Assembly: GCA_039208375.1 (NCBI GenBank)
Contig: JBCCRC010000005.1
Coordinates: 7,788-71,787 of the forward strand
Length of the DNA: 64,000 nt
Source: JANQPC01 sp039208375
GTDB lineage: Bacteria; Pseudomonadota; Alphaproteobacteria; Rhodobacterales; Rhodobacteraceae
Direction: 5' to 3'
This document shows positions 51,772-61,227 of the stretch, piece after piece. Made by a program: the position numbers and the translations under genes. How positions within the stretch are numbered: the stretch's first letter is position 1; each line of letters begins with the position of its first letter. The notes beneath the pieces were generated by a model. The model was not told the DNA's origin. It was given only the letters and a program-made list of their open reading frames with translations, and ran no database searches.

Positions 51772-52215
51772 ATGGGCGCGATCCTTGGGCTTGCCGCCTT
51801 TTTCACCGGTATCCTGGTGCCGGTTCAGTTGGCGCTGAACGGGCAGCTTGGCACAGCTCTAAAGAGCGCCTATCTCGGCGCGTTCGCAATATTCGTGACC
51901 GGCGTAGCGGCCATGGGTATCGTACTCGTGGCCAGCCGCACGGCCCTGCCCGCGCCCGCCACATTCGCCGCCGTGCCGCCCCTCGCCTGGTTCGGTGGTG
52001 TGATTGCCACCCTTTATATCCTCGCCGTTGTAATCCTCGTGCCGCGGCTGGGCGTGGGGGCAACCGCCGTACTGATCATCGCGGGTCAGGTGGTTGGTGC
52101 GCTCGCACTGGATCACCTCGGCGCTTTTGGGGCGGCCGAAGTAAAACTCAGCGCGATCCGCGTTCTGGGCGGGGCCCTGGTGATCGGCGGCGCACTGCTC
52201 GTTCGCGTGGGGTAG
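51772..52215 (+). CDS. DMT-superfamily membrane protein (DUF606/YdcZ-like)
   Basis: The 147-residue protein has four to five hydrophobic helices from residue 1 (MGAILGLAAFFTGILVPVQL) and matches the DUF606/YdcZ half-size drug/metabolite carriers. Such proteins may pair to form a transporter. The start follows the DJ-1 stop after one base, so the two are coupled. No substrate can be named. Confidence 0.87.
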   Translation: MGAILGLAAFFTGILVPVQLALNGQLGTALKSAYLGAFAIFVTGVAAMGIVLVASRTALPAPATFAAVPPLAWFGGVIATLYILAVVILVPRLGVGATAVLIIAGQVVGALALDHLGAFGAAEVKLSAIRVLGGALVIGGALLVRVG

Positions 52216-52285
52216 CCCCGCACCGTCAGCGGGGCGTCACACGGACCGTGCTATGCTTTCCCGCGCAGAGCGTTGGAGAGATCCC

Positions 52286-53308
52286 ATGGCCGCCACGGGC
52301 GAAACGAATATGCGTGTCGTGATTCAGGCATTCGGCGGACCGGACGTTCTCACCGTCGAACGAGGGGGCGCCATACCCGAGCCCGGGGATGGCGAAGTGC
52401 TGGTTCGCGTTGAAGCAAGTTCAGCTGCGTTTACCGACATCATCATTCGCAAAGGCCTCTACCCAGGCCTGCCCGAAAAACCGCCGTTCACGCTCGGCTA
52501 CGACATGGTGGGCACCGTAGAACGAAACGGCTCCGGCGCCGATGCCTTCGCGCCCGGCACGCGGGTTGCGGATCTGACCACGATCGGCGGGCAAGCGCGA
52601 TTTGTCTGCCGCCGACAAGACGATCTGACGATTGTCCCGGACGGGATCGCCCCAGTCGATGCAGCGGCACTTATCCTGTCCTACGTCACTGCATGGCAAA
52701 TGCTCATGCGCGTAGCCAAAGTGCCCCAAGGCGGGCGAATCCTGGTTCATGGCGCTGGGGGCGCAGTCGGCACAGCGATGCTGGAGCTTGCCCGTCTGAA
52801 CGGGTTTGCGGCATGGGGTACCGATTTCCCAGAGAAACATGATTTGATCTCAAAGCTTGGCGGCTTACCCCTTGATGCGGGGATGGACGATCTTAGCAGC
52901 GCAATCCCCGGGGGCGTGGATGCGGCGTTCGACCCTCTGGGTGGCGCCAGCTACGCGCGATCCCTTGACGTGGTGAAGCCTGGAGGCATGCTTGTCGGCT
53001 ACGGGTTTCTGGAACAGGCCCTCGGCCATGGCGGCAGCATCCCGATGGATTTCATCAAGCTGCGGCTTTGGGATTGGCTGCCGAATGGGCACGCCACGGC
53101 GTTTTACTCCATTGGCGCGATGCGGCGGAAACACCCCGCCTGGTTTCACGAGGATCTATCGCACCTTTTCGCGCTTCTCGCTCAAGGCCGGCTCACTCCA
53201 ACTATCGAAAAGACTCTGCCAATGGAGCAAGTGCGCGCCGCTCATGAAGCGATCGAAGCAGGAGAGGTGCGCGGCAAGATCGTGCTGCTGCCATGGGGCG
53301 AAGCTTAG
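52286..53308 (+). CDS. Medium-chain dehydrogenase/quinone oxidoreductase-like protein
   Basis: The 340-residue protein has the GroES-like N-terminal fold (TLGYDMVGTVERNGSGA) and a Rossmann NAD(P)-binding GAGGAVGTAMLEL segment. Zinc-binding cysteines of classic alcohol dehydrogenases are absent, so it belongs with zinc-free quinone oxidoreductases/alkenal reductases. The ATG at 52286 has a TTGGAGAG site; a start at 52253 and one at 52310 are less well supported. It lies after the DMT gene and may be part of the LysR-controlled set. Confidence 0.9.
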   Translation: MAATGETNMRVVIQAFGGPDVLTVERGGAIPEPGDGEVLVRVEASSAAFTDIIIRKGLYPGLPEKPPFTLGYDMVGTVERNGSGADAFAPGTRVADLTTIGGQARFVCRRQDDLTIVPDGIAPVDAAALILSYVTAWQMLMRVAKVPQGGRILVHGAGGAVGTAMLELARLNGFAAWGTDFPEKHDLISKLGGLPLDAGMDDLSSAIPGGVDAAFDPLGGASYARSLDVVKPGGMLVGYGFLEQALGHGGSIPMDFIKLRLWDWLPNGHATAFYSIGAMRRKHPAWFHEDLSHLFALLAQGRLTPTIEKTLPMEQVRAAHEAIEAGEVRGKIVLLPWGEA

Positions 53309-53315
53309 AGGAACG

Positions 53316-53392
53316 TGGCGCGGTTGACGGGGCTCGAACCCGCGACCCCCGGCGTGACAGGCCGGTACTCTAACCAACTGAGCTACAACCGC
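53316..53392 (-). tRNA. tRNA-Asp (anticodon GTC), copy 1
   Basis: The 77-base minus-strand gene, with encoded CCA, has acceptor arms GCGGTTG/CAACCGC and a D arm GCTC..GAGT. The anticodon loop CTGTCAC carries GTC within a CCGGC/GCCGG stem, and the T loop is TTCGAGC. An identical copy lies 22 bases upstream. It reads GAC and GAU codons. Confidence 0.96.
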
Positions 53393-53414
53393 GCAGGTTT
53401 ATCACAATCAGCGC

Positions 53415-53491
53415 TGGCGCGGTTGACGGGGCTCGAACCCGCGACCCCCGGCGTGACAGGCCGGTACTCTAACCAACTGAGCTACAACCGC
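53415..53491 (-). tRNA. tRNA-Asp (anticodon GTC), copy 2
   Basis: The sequence is identical to the gene at 53316-53392 over its full 77 bases. The two are separated by a 22-base spacer and presumably share one transcript; this copy is first in the direction of transcription. Confidence 0.96.
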
Positions 53492-53611
53492 GTGCTGCGT
53501 GACGTGCGGGCGGTTCTAGGCGCACCCCCCTGCCCCGTCAAGCGTGATTGTCGCAGGCGACGGGCAGGAGGCGCGAGGCTTTCGACACCGGGGGCACGGG
53601 CCGCGCCCAAG

Positions 53612-55453
53612 CTACCTAAGCGCGCCCTGTGCCTGCAGCGCCTGATATTTCTCTTCGTCCCACCACCAGTAGTCGTCTCCGCGCGCGAACGGGGGCTTGA
53701 TGTCGGGCCTGCCAAACACATCCCAATAGGCCAGCCAGTGGGCGCCTTTCGTCCACTGCGGCACCCAGATGTGCTTGGCGCGCAGAACACGGTCGAGCGC
53801 CTTCACCCGCGCCGTTAACACCTCGCGGCTGTCGGCCGAAATGATGCGGCCAATCATGTCGTCAACCACCGGATCGGCAACGCCTGACAGGTTGAATGAG
53901 CCTGGCCGGTCGGCCGCGGAAGACCCAAAGATCGTACGCAGCTCCGCTGAGGGGCTCAGGCCCAGCACAAACCGGGCAATCGCGATATCGTAATCGAACT
54001 CTTCCTGGCGTTGCTGCATCTGCGCGCTGTCGATCCGGTTCCATACGGCATCGATCCCCGCGCGGCGCATGTTTTCGACAAACGGGTTGGCGATGCGCTC
54101 AAAGGCCGGGCTGTCATCCACAATCTCCACCCGAAGCGTTTCCCCTTCGGCATTCCGGCGCAAGCCATCATCGGCCACCTCCCACCCGGCCTCATCGAGA
54201 AGCGCAGACGCCTCGCGCAGCGCGGCGCGATCGAGCACGCGGGTTGAGCTTATAAAGGGCTCAAAGGCAGGTTCCGTGAAGATCGCCGGATCGAGCTGAT
54301 CGCGATACTCTTCTAGAAACGCCAGTTCCGCGCCTTCTGGAACCCCCGCAGCCTGCATATCGGAATTTTCCCAAAAGCTGTCGGTCCGCCCGTAAAGCCC
54401 GTAGAACAGCGTCTCATTGGACCATTCGAAGTTGAAGAGCTTGCCGATGGCCTGCCGCACGCGAATGTCCTCGAATTTCGGGCGGCGCAGGTTGAACCAG
54501 AACCCTTGAGCGCCCGAAGGAAGGTTATTGTCGAGCACTTCCTGCACCACCCAGCCGCGATCAAGTGCGGGAAAATCGTAGCCGGTGGCCCAGATCGCCG
54601 ATGTGAATTCTTCGTGGAAGAGATATCCGCCAGATTTCAGCGCTTCGAATGCGGCGGTGTTCTCAGCGAAGTATTCGTAACGGAAGCATTCGAAGTTTTC
54701 GGTTCCAAGGTTTACCGGAAGATCGGCACCCCAATAGTCTTCAACCCGGCAATAGGTTACCGACCGGCCGGGATCAGCATCGGCCACGACGTATGGGCCG
54801 GATCCTACGGGCGGCTCCAGCGTTGAGCGGGTGAACTCTACAGTTTCATAGTAATGCTTGGGAAGGATCGGAAAGTTGCCAACTTCCGCAATAAGATCGC
54901 GGGTTTGCGCGGCTGGATTGAAGTTGACTTTTGCGCGATGCGTGTCCAGAACTTCAACGCTTTCAACATCGTCGAACAGGATCTGAAAGCGCGGCGACGC
55001 ATCGGCTTTGATCGTTTCGATGGTGTACTTGATGTCTTCTGCCGTGATTGGTTCGCCATCGGTGAAGCGTGCCTCGGGGCGCATGTTGAAGATTACCCAG
55101 CTTCGATCGGCTGGATACTCGATCGTCTCGGCTACTTGGCCATAATAGCTATCCGGTTCATCCCACGCTCGAACAAGTAGACGATCGTATAGCCGCAAGA
55201 GGCCCTGCGCGGGCTCGCCCTGCAGAATGAAGAAGTTGAGGCTATCAAAGGTGCGCGACGCGGCAGTGCCCCGGAAGCTCATCGTGCCGCCAATCGGGGC
55301 ATCGGGGTTCACGTAGTCAAAATGTGGGAAATCCGCCGGGTACTTCAGTTCGCCAAAGGCAGAGATGCCGTGGCTGATGATGATGTCATCGTCGGCAATT
55401 GCCGGAGTGGCGAGGCTGGCGACGGCAATGGCCGCGCTTGCAATGATGCGCAT
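53612..55453 (-). CDS. ABC-type oligopeptide substrate-binding protein (family 5, YejA-like), orphan
   Basis: The 613-residue periplasmic protein has a signal peptide (residues 1-20, ending PAIA) and the family 5 binding-protein domain. Markers include SFRGTAASRTFDSLN, VIFNMRPEARFTDGEPITAE and the YejA-type C-terminus. It binds oligopeptides or microcin-like compounds. A GGGAGGAATT site precedes the ATG at 55453. No permease or ATPase genes adjoin it: two tRNA-Asp genes lie downstream and a pirin gene upstream. It must use a transporter from elsewhere or act alone. Confidence 0.9.
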   Translation of the reverse strand: MRIIASAAIAVASLATPAIADDDIIISHGISAFGELKYPADFPHFDYVNPDAPIGGTMSFRGTAASRTFDSLNFFILQGEPAQGLLRLYDRLLVRAWDEPDSYYGQVAETIEYPADRSWVIFNMRPEARFTDGEPITAEDIKYTIETIKADASPRFQILFDDVESVEVLDTHRAKVNFNPAAQTRDLIAEVGNFPILPKHYYETVEFTRSTLEPPVGSGPYVVADADPGRSVTYCRVEDYWGADLPVNLGTENFECFRYEYFAENTAAFEALKSGGYLFHEEFTSAIWATGYDFPALDRGWVVQEVLDNNLPSGAQGFWFNLRRPKFEDIRVRQAIGKLFNFEWSNETLFYGLYGRTDSFWENSDMQAAGVPEGAELAFLEEYRDQLDPAIFTEPAFEPFISSTRVLDRAALREASALLDEAGWEVADDGLRRNAEGETLRVEIVDDSPAFERIANPFVENMRRAGIDAVWNRIDSAQMQQRQEEFDYDIAIARFVLGLSPSAELRTIFGSSAADRPGSFNLSGVADPVVDDMIGRIISADSREVLTARVKALDRVLRAKHIWVPQWTKGAHWLAYWDVFGRPDIKPPFARGDDYWWWDEEKYQALQAQGALR

Positions 55454-55550
55454 TCAATTCCTCCCAGAGGTTTCCCAGAGAGCATAGCGCGAATGCGCAG
55501 TGGCAAAAGGGGCCGCACGCAGGCGTGAGCGGCCCCCAATATCTCAACGC

Positions 55551-56489
55551 CTATTTCTCGGGCAGCGGGATGAATTCAGCATCATCTCCCGGAGGCAGGC
55601 TGAAACGGCCATCGCCCCAATCCTCTTTCCTCCAAGCTTCCTTCGCCTCTTCGATCCGTTCTTTCGATGACGCCACGAAGTTCCACCAGATGTAGCGCGG
55701 GCCTTCCAGCGTTTCGCCGCCCAAAAGCATGATCCGCGCGCCCTGTGGCCCTGCCGTCATCGAAACACGATCGCCGCTGCGGAACACCATCATGCGGCCG
55801 GCCTCAAACGTATCGCCCGCGATTTCAACCTCGCCCTCCACCACATAGGCGCCGCGATCCTCGTGATTGTCGGGAAGCGGAAGCTTTGCGCCCGGCGCGA
55901 GTACCGCATCGGCGTAAAACATCTCAGATGGCGTCTGCACAGGGGCAGTTTCGCCATAGGCATTGCCGAGGATCAGGCGCACTTCCTTGCCCTCGCCCTC
56001 CATAAACGGCAGGGCCTCTTTCGGCGCGTGGTGAAACTCGGCAGCGCGGTCTTCATGCGCCTCCGGCAGCGCCACCCATGTTTGGATCCCGAAGAACGGC
56101 ATCGGATCTTTTTGAGTTTCGTCGTCGGTGCGCTCGGAATGCGTGATCCCCTGCCCCGCCACCATCCAGTTCACCGCGCCCGGTTCGATCCAGGCATCGG
56201 TGCCAAGGCTGTCGCGGTGGTGCATCCGCCCGCGATAGAGGTAACTGATCGTGGCGAGCCCGATATGCGGGTGGGGGCGCACGTCGAGCCCCCGCGATGG
56301 CAAGAACTCTGCCGGCCCCATCTGATCGAAGAAGATAAACGGGCCAACCATCTGCCGGCGCGGCGCTGGCAAAGCGCGCCGCACTTCGAGCGCACCAAGA
56401 TCGCGGGCGCGCGGAATGATGACGGTTTCAATCGCATCCACGGCGTCGCCGGTGGGGCAATCTGGATCAAGCGCTGGATTCCAACTCAT
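55551..56489 (-). CDS. Pirin-family protein
   Basis: The 312-residue bicupin has the pirin metal motif RPHPHIGLATISYLY, with the second ligand region HRDSLGTDAWIEPG and the GQGITHSERTD stretch. Some pirins are quercetinases; others regulate transcription factors or pyruvate metabolism. The ATG at 56489 has GGAGGTG just upstream and excludes the 465-residue frame that extends to 56954. It lies back to back with the small monooxygenase gene. Confidence 0.93.
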   Translation of the reverse strand: MSWNPALDPDCPTGDAVDAIETVIIPRARDLGALEVRRALPAPRRQMVGPFIFFDQMGPAEFLPSRGLDVRPHPHIGLATISYLYRGRMHHRDSLGTDAWIEPGAVNWMVAGQGITHSERTDDETQKDPMPFFGIQTWVALPEAHEDRAAEFHHAPKEALPFMEGEGKEVRLILGNAYGETAPVQTPSEMFYADAVLAPGAKLPLPDNHEDRGAYVVEGEVEIAGDTFEAGRMMVFRSGDRVSMTAGPQGARIMLLGGETLEGPRYIWWNFVASSKERIEEAKEAWRKEDWGDGRFSLPPGDDAEFIPLPEK

Positions 56490-56642
56490 CTGGCACCTCC
56501 AATTGTTGCGTTTCAGTGCACATAGGCGCTTACAAACCGCAAACCCATCTGCGAATGCGCACAAATTTTGTGACAGGATGCGGTGGCTTGACGGGGGCCC
56601 GGCAACGCCGCAGAACGCACCCCGCGTAAATCTGGGGGGCAC

Positions 56643-56933
56643 ATGTTCGTATTGATTGTGGAAATCGAAGTGGTCGGCGGGCGCATGGATGAGTTTCTGC
56701 CCCTCGTTACAGCAAATGCGACAGCCTCTGTTGCCGATGAACCCGGGTGCCGGCAATTCGATGTTTGTGTGGCCCGCGACCGGGCGGATTTTGTGACGCT
56801 CTATGAGGTGTACGATAGTGAGGCGGCCTTCGCTGCCCATAAGGGGACACCCCATTTTGCTGCCTTCGATGCCGCCGCGGGCACGCTTATGGCCTCCAAA
56901 ACGGCAACCGTTTTCACCCGCACAGCGCCCTAG
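56643..56933 (+). CDS. Antibiotic biosynthesis monooxygenase-domain protein (YgiN-like)
   Basis: The 96-residue protein is a single ABM domain (ferredoxin-like dimer fold). It shows FVLIVEIEVVGGRMDEFLPL at the start and EPGCRQFDVCVARDRADF and YEVYDSEAAFAAHKGTPHF, as in quinol monooxygenases such as YgiN and LsrG. It has no cofactor motif. It precedes the phosphohexomutase gene by 14 bases and may be co-transcribed with it. Confidence 0.87.
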   Translation: MFVLIVEIEVVGGRMDEFLPLVTANATASVADEPGCRQFDVCVARDRADFVTLYEVYDSEAAFAAHKGTPHFAAFDAAAGTLMASKTATVFTRTAP

Positions 56934-56947
56934 GGAAAGGCCAACCG

Positions 56948-58330
56948 ATGGCACCGAAATTTGGCACCTCCGGCCTACGCGGCCTTGTTACAGAGCTGAC
57001 CGATCCCCTCTGTGCTGCCTATGCCGAAGCGTTTCTCCGCGGTGCCGATAGCGATGGAACGGTGCTGATTGGCCGTGATCTGCGGGCCAGTTCGCCCCGG
57101 ATCGCCGCGGCGGTGGCGGGCGGTGCGGCGCGTGCCGGGCTAAAGGCAATTGATTGTGGCGTTCTGCCCACGCCGGCGCTCGCGCTCGCCGCAGAAGTGC
57201 GCGGCACGGCAGCGGTCATGGTGACCGGAAGCCACATACCGGACGACCGGAATGGGCTGAAGTTCTACACCCGCCACGGCGAAATCACGAAGGCGGACGA
57301 GACGGCGATCACCAACGGCGTCACGTCAATTGGCGTGAATCGGCCCGTTGATCCGGTAGAGATGGCTGAGGACGTTTCGGGGCGAGCGGGCTTTGTGGCC
57401 AGGTACACTGAGTATTTCCCTGAAGATCACCTTAAAGGGCTCAACGTTGGGATTTACCAACACAGCTCGACGGCCCGCGATCTCTTGCCCGAGATCCTTG
57501 AGGCGCTTGGAGCCAAAACTGTGCCGCTTGGGCGGAGCGATCGCTTCATCCCCGTGGATACCGAGGCGCTTGATAGAGACACCCGCGCCATGTTGGCAGG
57601 CTGGGCCTCTAAGCATGGGCTAGACGCAATTGTGTCTACCGACGGCGACGCGGATCGGCCCATGGTGGCGGATGCGGACGGCAATGTAATCCCGGGCGAC
57701 CGGTTGGGGCCGCTGACCGCAGAGGCGCTCGGAGCAAAGGTGGTTGTCACGCCTGTTTCGTCCAACACGCTCGTCGCCCACATGCCTGCTTTCGACGTTC
57801 GACTCACCCGGATCGGGTCGCCCTACGTGATCGCCGGTATGGAAGCGGCAGAAGGCTCCGCTGTGGTCGGGTACGAAGCGAATGGCGGGTTTCTCACGGG
57901 GTTCACCGCGAAAAACGGCACGCGGTCCTTACCCCCCCTGATGACGCGCGATTGCGTGCTGCCGATCATCGCGCCGTTAGGGCTGGCGCGTGCGCGCGGC
58001 GTGTCGCTTGCAGCCCTGTCGGCCAGCCTCCCTCCGCGCTTTACCGCGGCAGACCGGTTGACGGAGGTGGATACCACCGCCTCCTCCGCCTTGATCAGCG
58101 CCTGTCGGGACGGAGAAGCGAAGGCGATGGCGCTGTTCGCGCCTTACGGCACGCCCGCTACAATAAACAACACCGACGGATACCGCGCCACGTTTAAGGA
58201 TGGGCTGGTGATCCACCTGAGCCCCTCGGGCAACGCGCCGGAATGCCGGGTCTACATCGAAGCCGAGGATCCCGCCCGCGCTCAAGCAGTCCTCGCCGAT
58301 ATGCTGGGCCGGGTCCGCGCCGCGCTCTAA
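56948..58330 (+). CDS. Phosphomannomutase/phosphoglucomutase family enzyme
   Basis: The 460-residue alpha-D-phosphohexomutase has the phosphoserine loop VTGSHIPDDRNGLKFY (Ser near residue 97), where other subfamilies have TASHNP. The metal loop is STDGDADRPMV, the sugar loop GYEANGGFLTG and the phosphate loop LSPSGNAPECRVY. It moves phosphate between C1 and C6 of hexoses for polysaccharide precursors. The exact sugar is not set by these motifs. It lies 14 bases after the ABM gene and 62 bases before the UbiB-like gene. Confidence 0.9.
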   Translation: MAPKFGTSGLRGLVTELTDPLCAAYAEAFLRGADSDGTVLIGRDLRASSPRIAAAVAGGAARAGLKAIDCGVLPTPALALAAEVRGTAAVMVTGSHIPDDRNGLKFYTRHGEITKADETAITNGVTSIGVNRPVDPVEMAEDVSGRAGFVARYTEYFPEDHLKGLNVGIYQHSSTARDLLPEILEALGAKTVPLGRSDRFIPVDTEALDRDTRAMLAGWASKHGLDAIVSTDGDADRPMVADADGNVIPGDRLGPLTAEALGAKVVVTPVSSNTLVAHMPAFDVRLTRIGSPYVIAGMEAAEGSAVVGYEANGGFLTGFTAKNGTRSLPPLMTRDCVLPIIAPLGLARARGVSLAALSASLPPRFTAADRLTEVDTTASSALISACRDGEAKAMALFAPYGTPATINNTDGYRATFKDGLVIHLSPSGNAPECRVYIEAEDPARAQAVLADMLGRVRAAL

Positions 58331-58392
58331 ACCCGGCGTTGATTTCGGGCGTTCGCCCGTTACCTCTGGCCTGCAGAAACGCGAGCAGGCCC

Positions 58393-59751
58393 ATGACAAT
58401 CGATCGATCCCGCCCCGCGCCGAGGGCTGTACCCGTGCCGGCAGGCCGCGTTTCGCGTCTGACGCGGCTCAGTGCGATGACAGCGGGCGTGGCGGGCAAC
58501 ATGGCCGTTAACGGCCTGCGCCAATGGGCTGGAGGCCAACGGCCAACCACACGCGATCTCATTCTCACGCCATCCAATATCCGCCGAATCGCCGATCAGC
58601 TGGCGCAGATGCGCGGCGCGGCGATGAAAATTGGGCAGCTTATGTCGATGGATACGGGCGATGCGCTGCCGCCGGAACTGGCAGAAATCCTCGCCCGCCT
58701 ACGCGCCGAGGCAGATTTCATGCCTCCCGCGCAGCTCAAGCGGGTCCTGGCGGCGGCGTGGGGTGACGGGTGGCTGAAGCAGTTCGCGCGCTTTGACGTG
58801 CGCCCGATCGCAGCGGCTTCAATCGGCCAGGTGCATCGAGCGGAAACCAAAAGCGGCCGGACCCTTGCCATAAAGGTGCAGTATCCCGGAATTTACAAGA
58901 GCATCGACAGCGATGTGTCGAACGTGGGCGCTCTGATCCGAATGTCGGGCCTCTTGCCGGCCGGCTTCGATCTTGCACCCTATCTCGACGAGGCGCGCCG
59001 CCAGTTGCGGGAAGAGGCGGACTACTGCCAGGAAGCCGCCTATCTTGCAGAATTTCGAAGCGTACTGGCTGGGGATGACCGGTTTGTATTGCCCGAGGTA
59101 ATCGGAGATCTGACAACGCCCACCGTGCTTGCGATGACCTTCGTGAACGGAGGGCCCATCGAGGACGTCGACGGAGCGGATCAGAAAACGCGCGATCACG
59201 TGGCGCACCAGTTGATTCACTTGGTCCTGCAGGAACTCTTCGAATTCGGCCTGATGCAAACCGACCCGAACTTTGCCAATTATCGCTACGACCCCGAAAG
59301 CGGGCGCATCGTGTTGCTGGATTTCGGCGCCACCCGCCGCTTTTCGCCTGAGGTCGGCAACCACTACCGCGCCCTCATGGGTGCGGGCCTCGCAGGCGAC
59401 AGGGAGGGTATCGAAGCGGCGGCAGAGACGATTGGATTTATCGCACCCGAGATGCACGCGCGGCATCGGGCAGCCGTGTGCGAGATGATTGCGATTGTCT
59501 TCGACGCACTTCGCGACGTGGATGTCTTCGATTTTGCCGATCCGGCCCTGACCCGACGGATGAACGCGGCGGGCAAAGCCTTGGCCGAAGATGGCTTCGT
59601 CCCACCGCCGCTGCCGATGGACGCGCTCTACCTACAGCGCAAGTTCGCCGGCATTTTTCTGCTGGCGAGCCGCCTCCGCGCCCGGCTGCCCGTTTCCCGC
59701 GTTTTGGCCGAGGCCATTGCGGCAAACGGGCCGCGTGCAGCTGCCGAGTAA
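58393..59751 (+). CDS. AarF/ABC1/UbiB-family atypical kinase
   Basis: The 452-residue protein has the ABC1/UbiB pattern. It shows the KxGQ motif in MKIGQLMSMD, the Ala-rich loop AAASIGQVHRAE, the Lys-containing VKVQYPG-like segment AIKVQYPGI and the metal Asp region LMQTDPNFANYRY with LLDFGATRRF. Such proteins support ubiquinone synthesis and membrane lipid homeostasis by ATPase activity. The ATG at 58393 gives the usual start; the frame to 58243 runs into the mutase gene. It converges with cobF. Confidence 0.93.
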   Translation: MTIDRSRPAPRAVPVPAGRVSRLTRLSAMTAGVAGNMAVNGLRQWAGGQRPTTRDLILTPSNIRRIADQLAQMRGAAMKIGQLMSMDTGDALPPELAEILARLRAEADFMPPAQLKRVLAAAWGDGWLKQFARFDVRPIAAASIGQVHRAETKSGRTLAIKVQYPGIYKSIDSDVSNVGALIRMSGLLPAGFDLAPYLDEARRQLREEADYCQEAAYLAEFRSVLAGDDRFVLPEVIGDLTTPTVLAMTFVNGGPIEDVDGADQKTRDHVAHQLIHLVLQELFEFGLMQTDPNFANYRYDPESGRIVLLDFGATRRFSPEVGNHYRALMGAGLAGDREGIEAAAETIGFIAPEMHARHRAAVCEMIAIVFDALRDVDVFDFADPALTRRMNAAGKALAEDGFVPPPLPMDALYLQRKFAGIFLLASRLRARLPVSRVLAEAIAANGPRAAAE

Positions 59752-59768
59752 TTGCACAGCACACGTGT

Positions 59769-60503
59769 TTACCTCTTGCGCAAAAGATAGCTGTCCATAA
59801 TCCACCCGTGCCGGGCGCGGGCGTCCGCACGAGTTTCCACGATACGGGGCCCGGCTTCTGCAAGGGGTCCGGCCTCGAGCACCTGTTCTTTCATTCCAAG
59901 AAAGCCACCCCACCAGATATCTAAGCCCGCAGGCGGCAGATGCTGGAAGCTGCATTCGCCATCGAGCATAACAGCGAGTGTTTCCGCGCCATCGAGCCAG
60001 CCATGATCGCGCAGGCGACGCCCAGTCGTCACCGTCACCGCGCCGTTGATTGTATTGAACGGGATCGCATGGGCGGCGGTCAGCGCCTGCAGAGCCGAAA
60101 TCCCCGGGACTACACGCATGCGGGGCTGTGGCGCGAGGCGCGCAGCGATGCGGAGCGTGGAATCATAGAGGCCCGGATCGCCCCAAACCATCAGCGCTAT
60201 AGGGCCATTCGGGCGGGCGGAAGCAATCGTCTCTGCCCAAATCTGCGCGATTTCGTCATGCCAGAGCGCAACGCGTTCCCCATACGGCCGGGACTCATCG
60301 CGTTCTGGCATATCGAACGCGGCCACGGGCGCGGTGCTTCCGCTTTCGGCAAGGATCTGATGGCGAAGGTCGGCGAGATCGGCCTTGTCGGGGCCCTTGC
60401 GCGGCACCATAACCAGCGCCGCCTCCCGCAATGCCTGTCGCGCCTCCAAGGTCACATGGGAGGGGTTGCCTGTGCCAATTCCGATGAGCCAGAGCTCAAT
60501 CAT
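59769..60503 (-). CDS. cobF: Precorrin-6A synthase (deacetylating)
   Basis: The 244-residue methyltransferase has the tetrapyrrole (CobA/CysG-fold) methylase start LWLIGIGTGNP, the GDPGLYDSTLR loop and CobF-type RVVPGISALQALTA. It methylates C1 of the corrin ring and releases acetate in the aerobic cobalamin pathway. The ATG at 60503 overlaps the cobA stop by 8 bases and is preferred to 60515. It is the last of a tightly packed minus-strand cobalamin operon. Confidence 0.93.
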   Translation of the reverse strand: MIELWLIGIGTGNPSHVTLEARQALREAALVMVPRKGPDKADLADLRHQILAESGSTAPVAAFDMPERDESRPYGERVALWHDEIAQIWAETIASARPNGPIALMVWGDPGLYDSTLRIAARLAPQPRMRVVPGISALQALTAAHAIPFNTINGAVTVTTGRRLRDHGWLDGAETLAVMLDGECSFQHLPPAGLDIWWGGFLGMKEQVLEAGPLAEAGPRIVETRADARARHGWIMDSYLLRKR

Positions 60504-61227
60504 CCAACGCCCCATCGGCCAGCGGCCCGTATAGGATCACGGCGGGTTTCTCGCCGATCCCCGCTGCCAGCCGCTCTGCCAAGGCAGACACTGTACTGCG
60601 CTCTGTTGAGGCTTCGTCTGTGCCGACGGCCTCGGCCAACATCGCCGGCGTCTCTGGCGGCAGGCCCCGCGCAAGGAGCGTTTCTGCAAGCTTCGGAAAC
60701 GTGCGTTTGCCCATGAACACCACGGTGCAGGCCGTGGGATCGGCAAGCGCGGCGAGATCGAGGTCGTCGGGAAGTTTGCCGCCCGCGTCGTGCCCTGTGA
60801 CAAACTGAACGCGCCGTGCTGTAAACCGGCGGGTGAGCGGGATGCCAGCGGCCGCCGCAGCTGCAAGGGGCGACGGCACGCCGGGTACAATTTCATAAGC
60901 AATTCCCGCTTCCCGCAACGCAACGAGCTCTTCCTCTAGCCGCCCGAAAAGCCCCGCATCGCCCGATTTCAGGCGCACGATCCGGCCCCCGCCTTCAGCA
61001 TACTCCACCAAAAGGCGGCTCACATGGTGCTGGCGGGGCGAAGGACGGCCCGCACGCTTGCCAACGCCCACGAGGTCAGCGCCAGCGCGAGCGTGGGCAA
61101 GTATCGGGCCGGCGGAAAGATCGTCATAAAGCACTGCGTCCGCGCGTTTCAGCCGGTCGACTGCCTTCACCGTCAAAAGCTCCGGATCACCAGGCCCGGA
61201 GCTGACAAAGCTCACAAAGCCTGTCAT
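60496..61227 (-). CDS. cobA: Uroporphyrinogen-III C-methyltransferase
   Basis: The 243-residue enzyme has FVSSGPGDPELLTVKAVDRL at the start, the YDDLSAGPIL segment, KSGDAGLFGRLEEEL and VPGVPSPLAAAAAAGIPLT, typical of SUMT. It makes precorrin-2 from uroporphyrinogen III with two SAM, the entry step of cobalamin (and sirohaem) synthesis. Its start overlaps the cobB stop by 4 bases. No dehydrogenase/chelatase fusion is present, as expected for a stand-alone CobA. Confidence 0.94.
   Translation of the reverse strand: MTGFVSFVSSGPGDPELLTVKAVDRLKRADAVLYDDLSAGPILAHARAGADLVGVGKRAGRPSPRQHHVSRLLVEYAEGGGRIVRLKSGDAGLFGRLEEELVALREAGIAYEIVPGVPSPLAAAAAAGIPLTRRFTARRVQFVTGHDAGGKLPDDLDLAALADPTACTVVFMGKRTFPKLAETLLARGLPPETPAMLAEAVGTDEASTERSTVSALAERLAAGIGEKPAVILYGPLADGALDD

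Noticed and set aside
53494..53611. Imperfect TGCCCCGTC / GACGGGCA dyad downstream of the oligopeptide-binding protein gene
   Set aside because: The stem has a bulge, a long loop and no T tract, so it is too weak to call a terminator.
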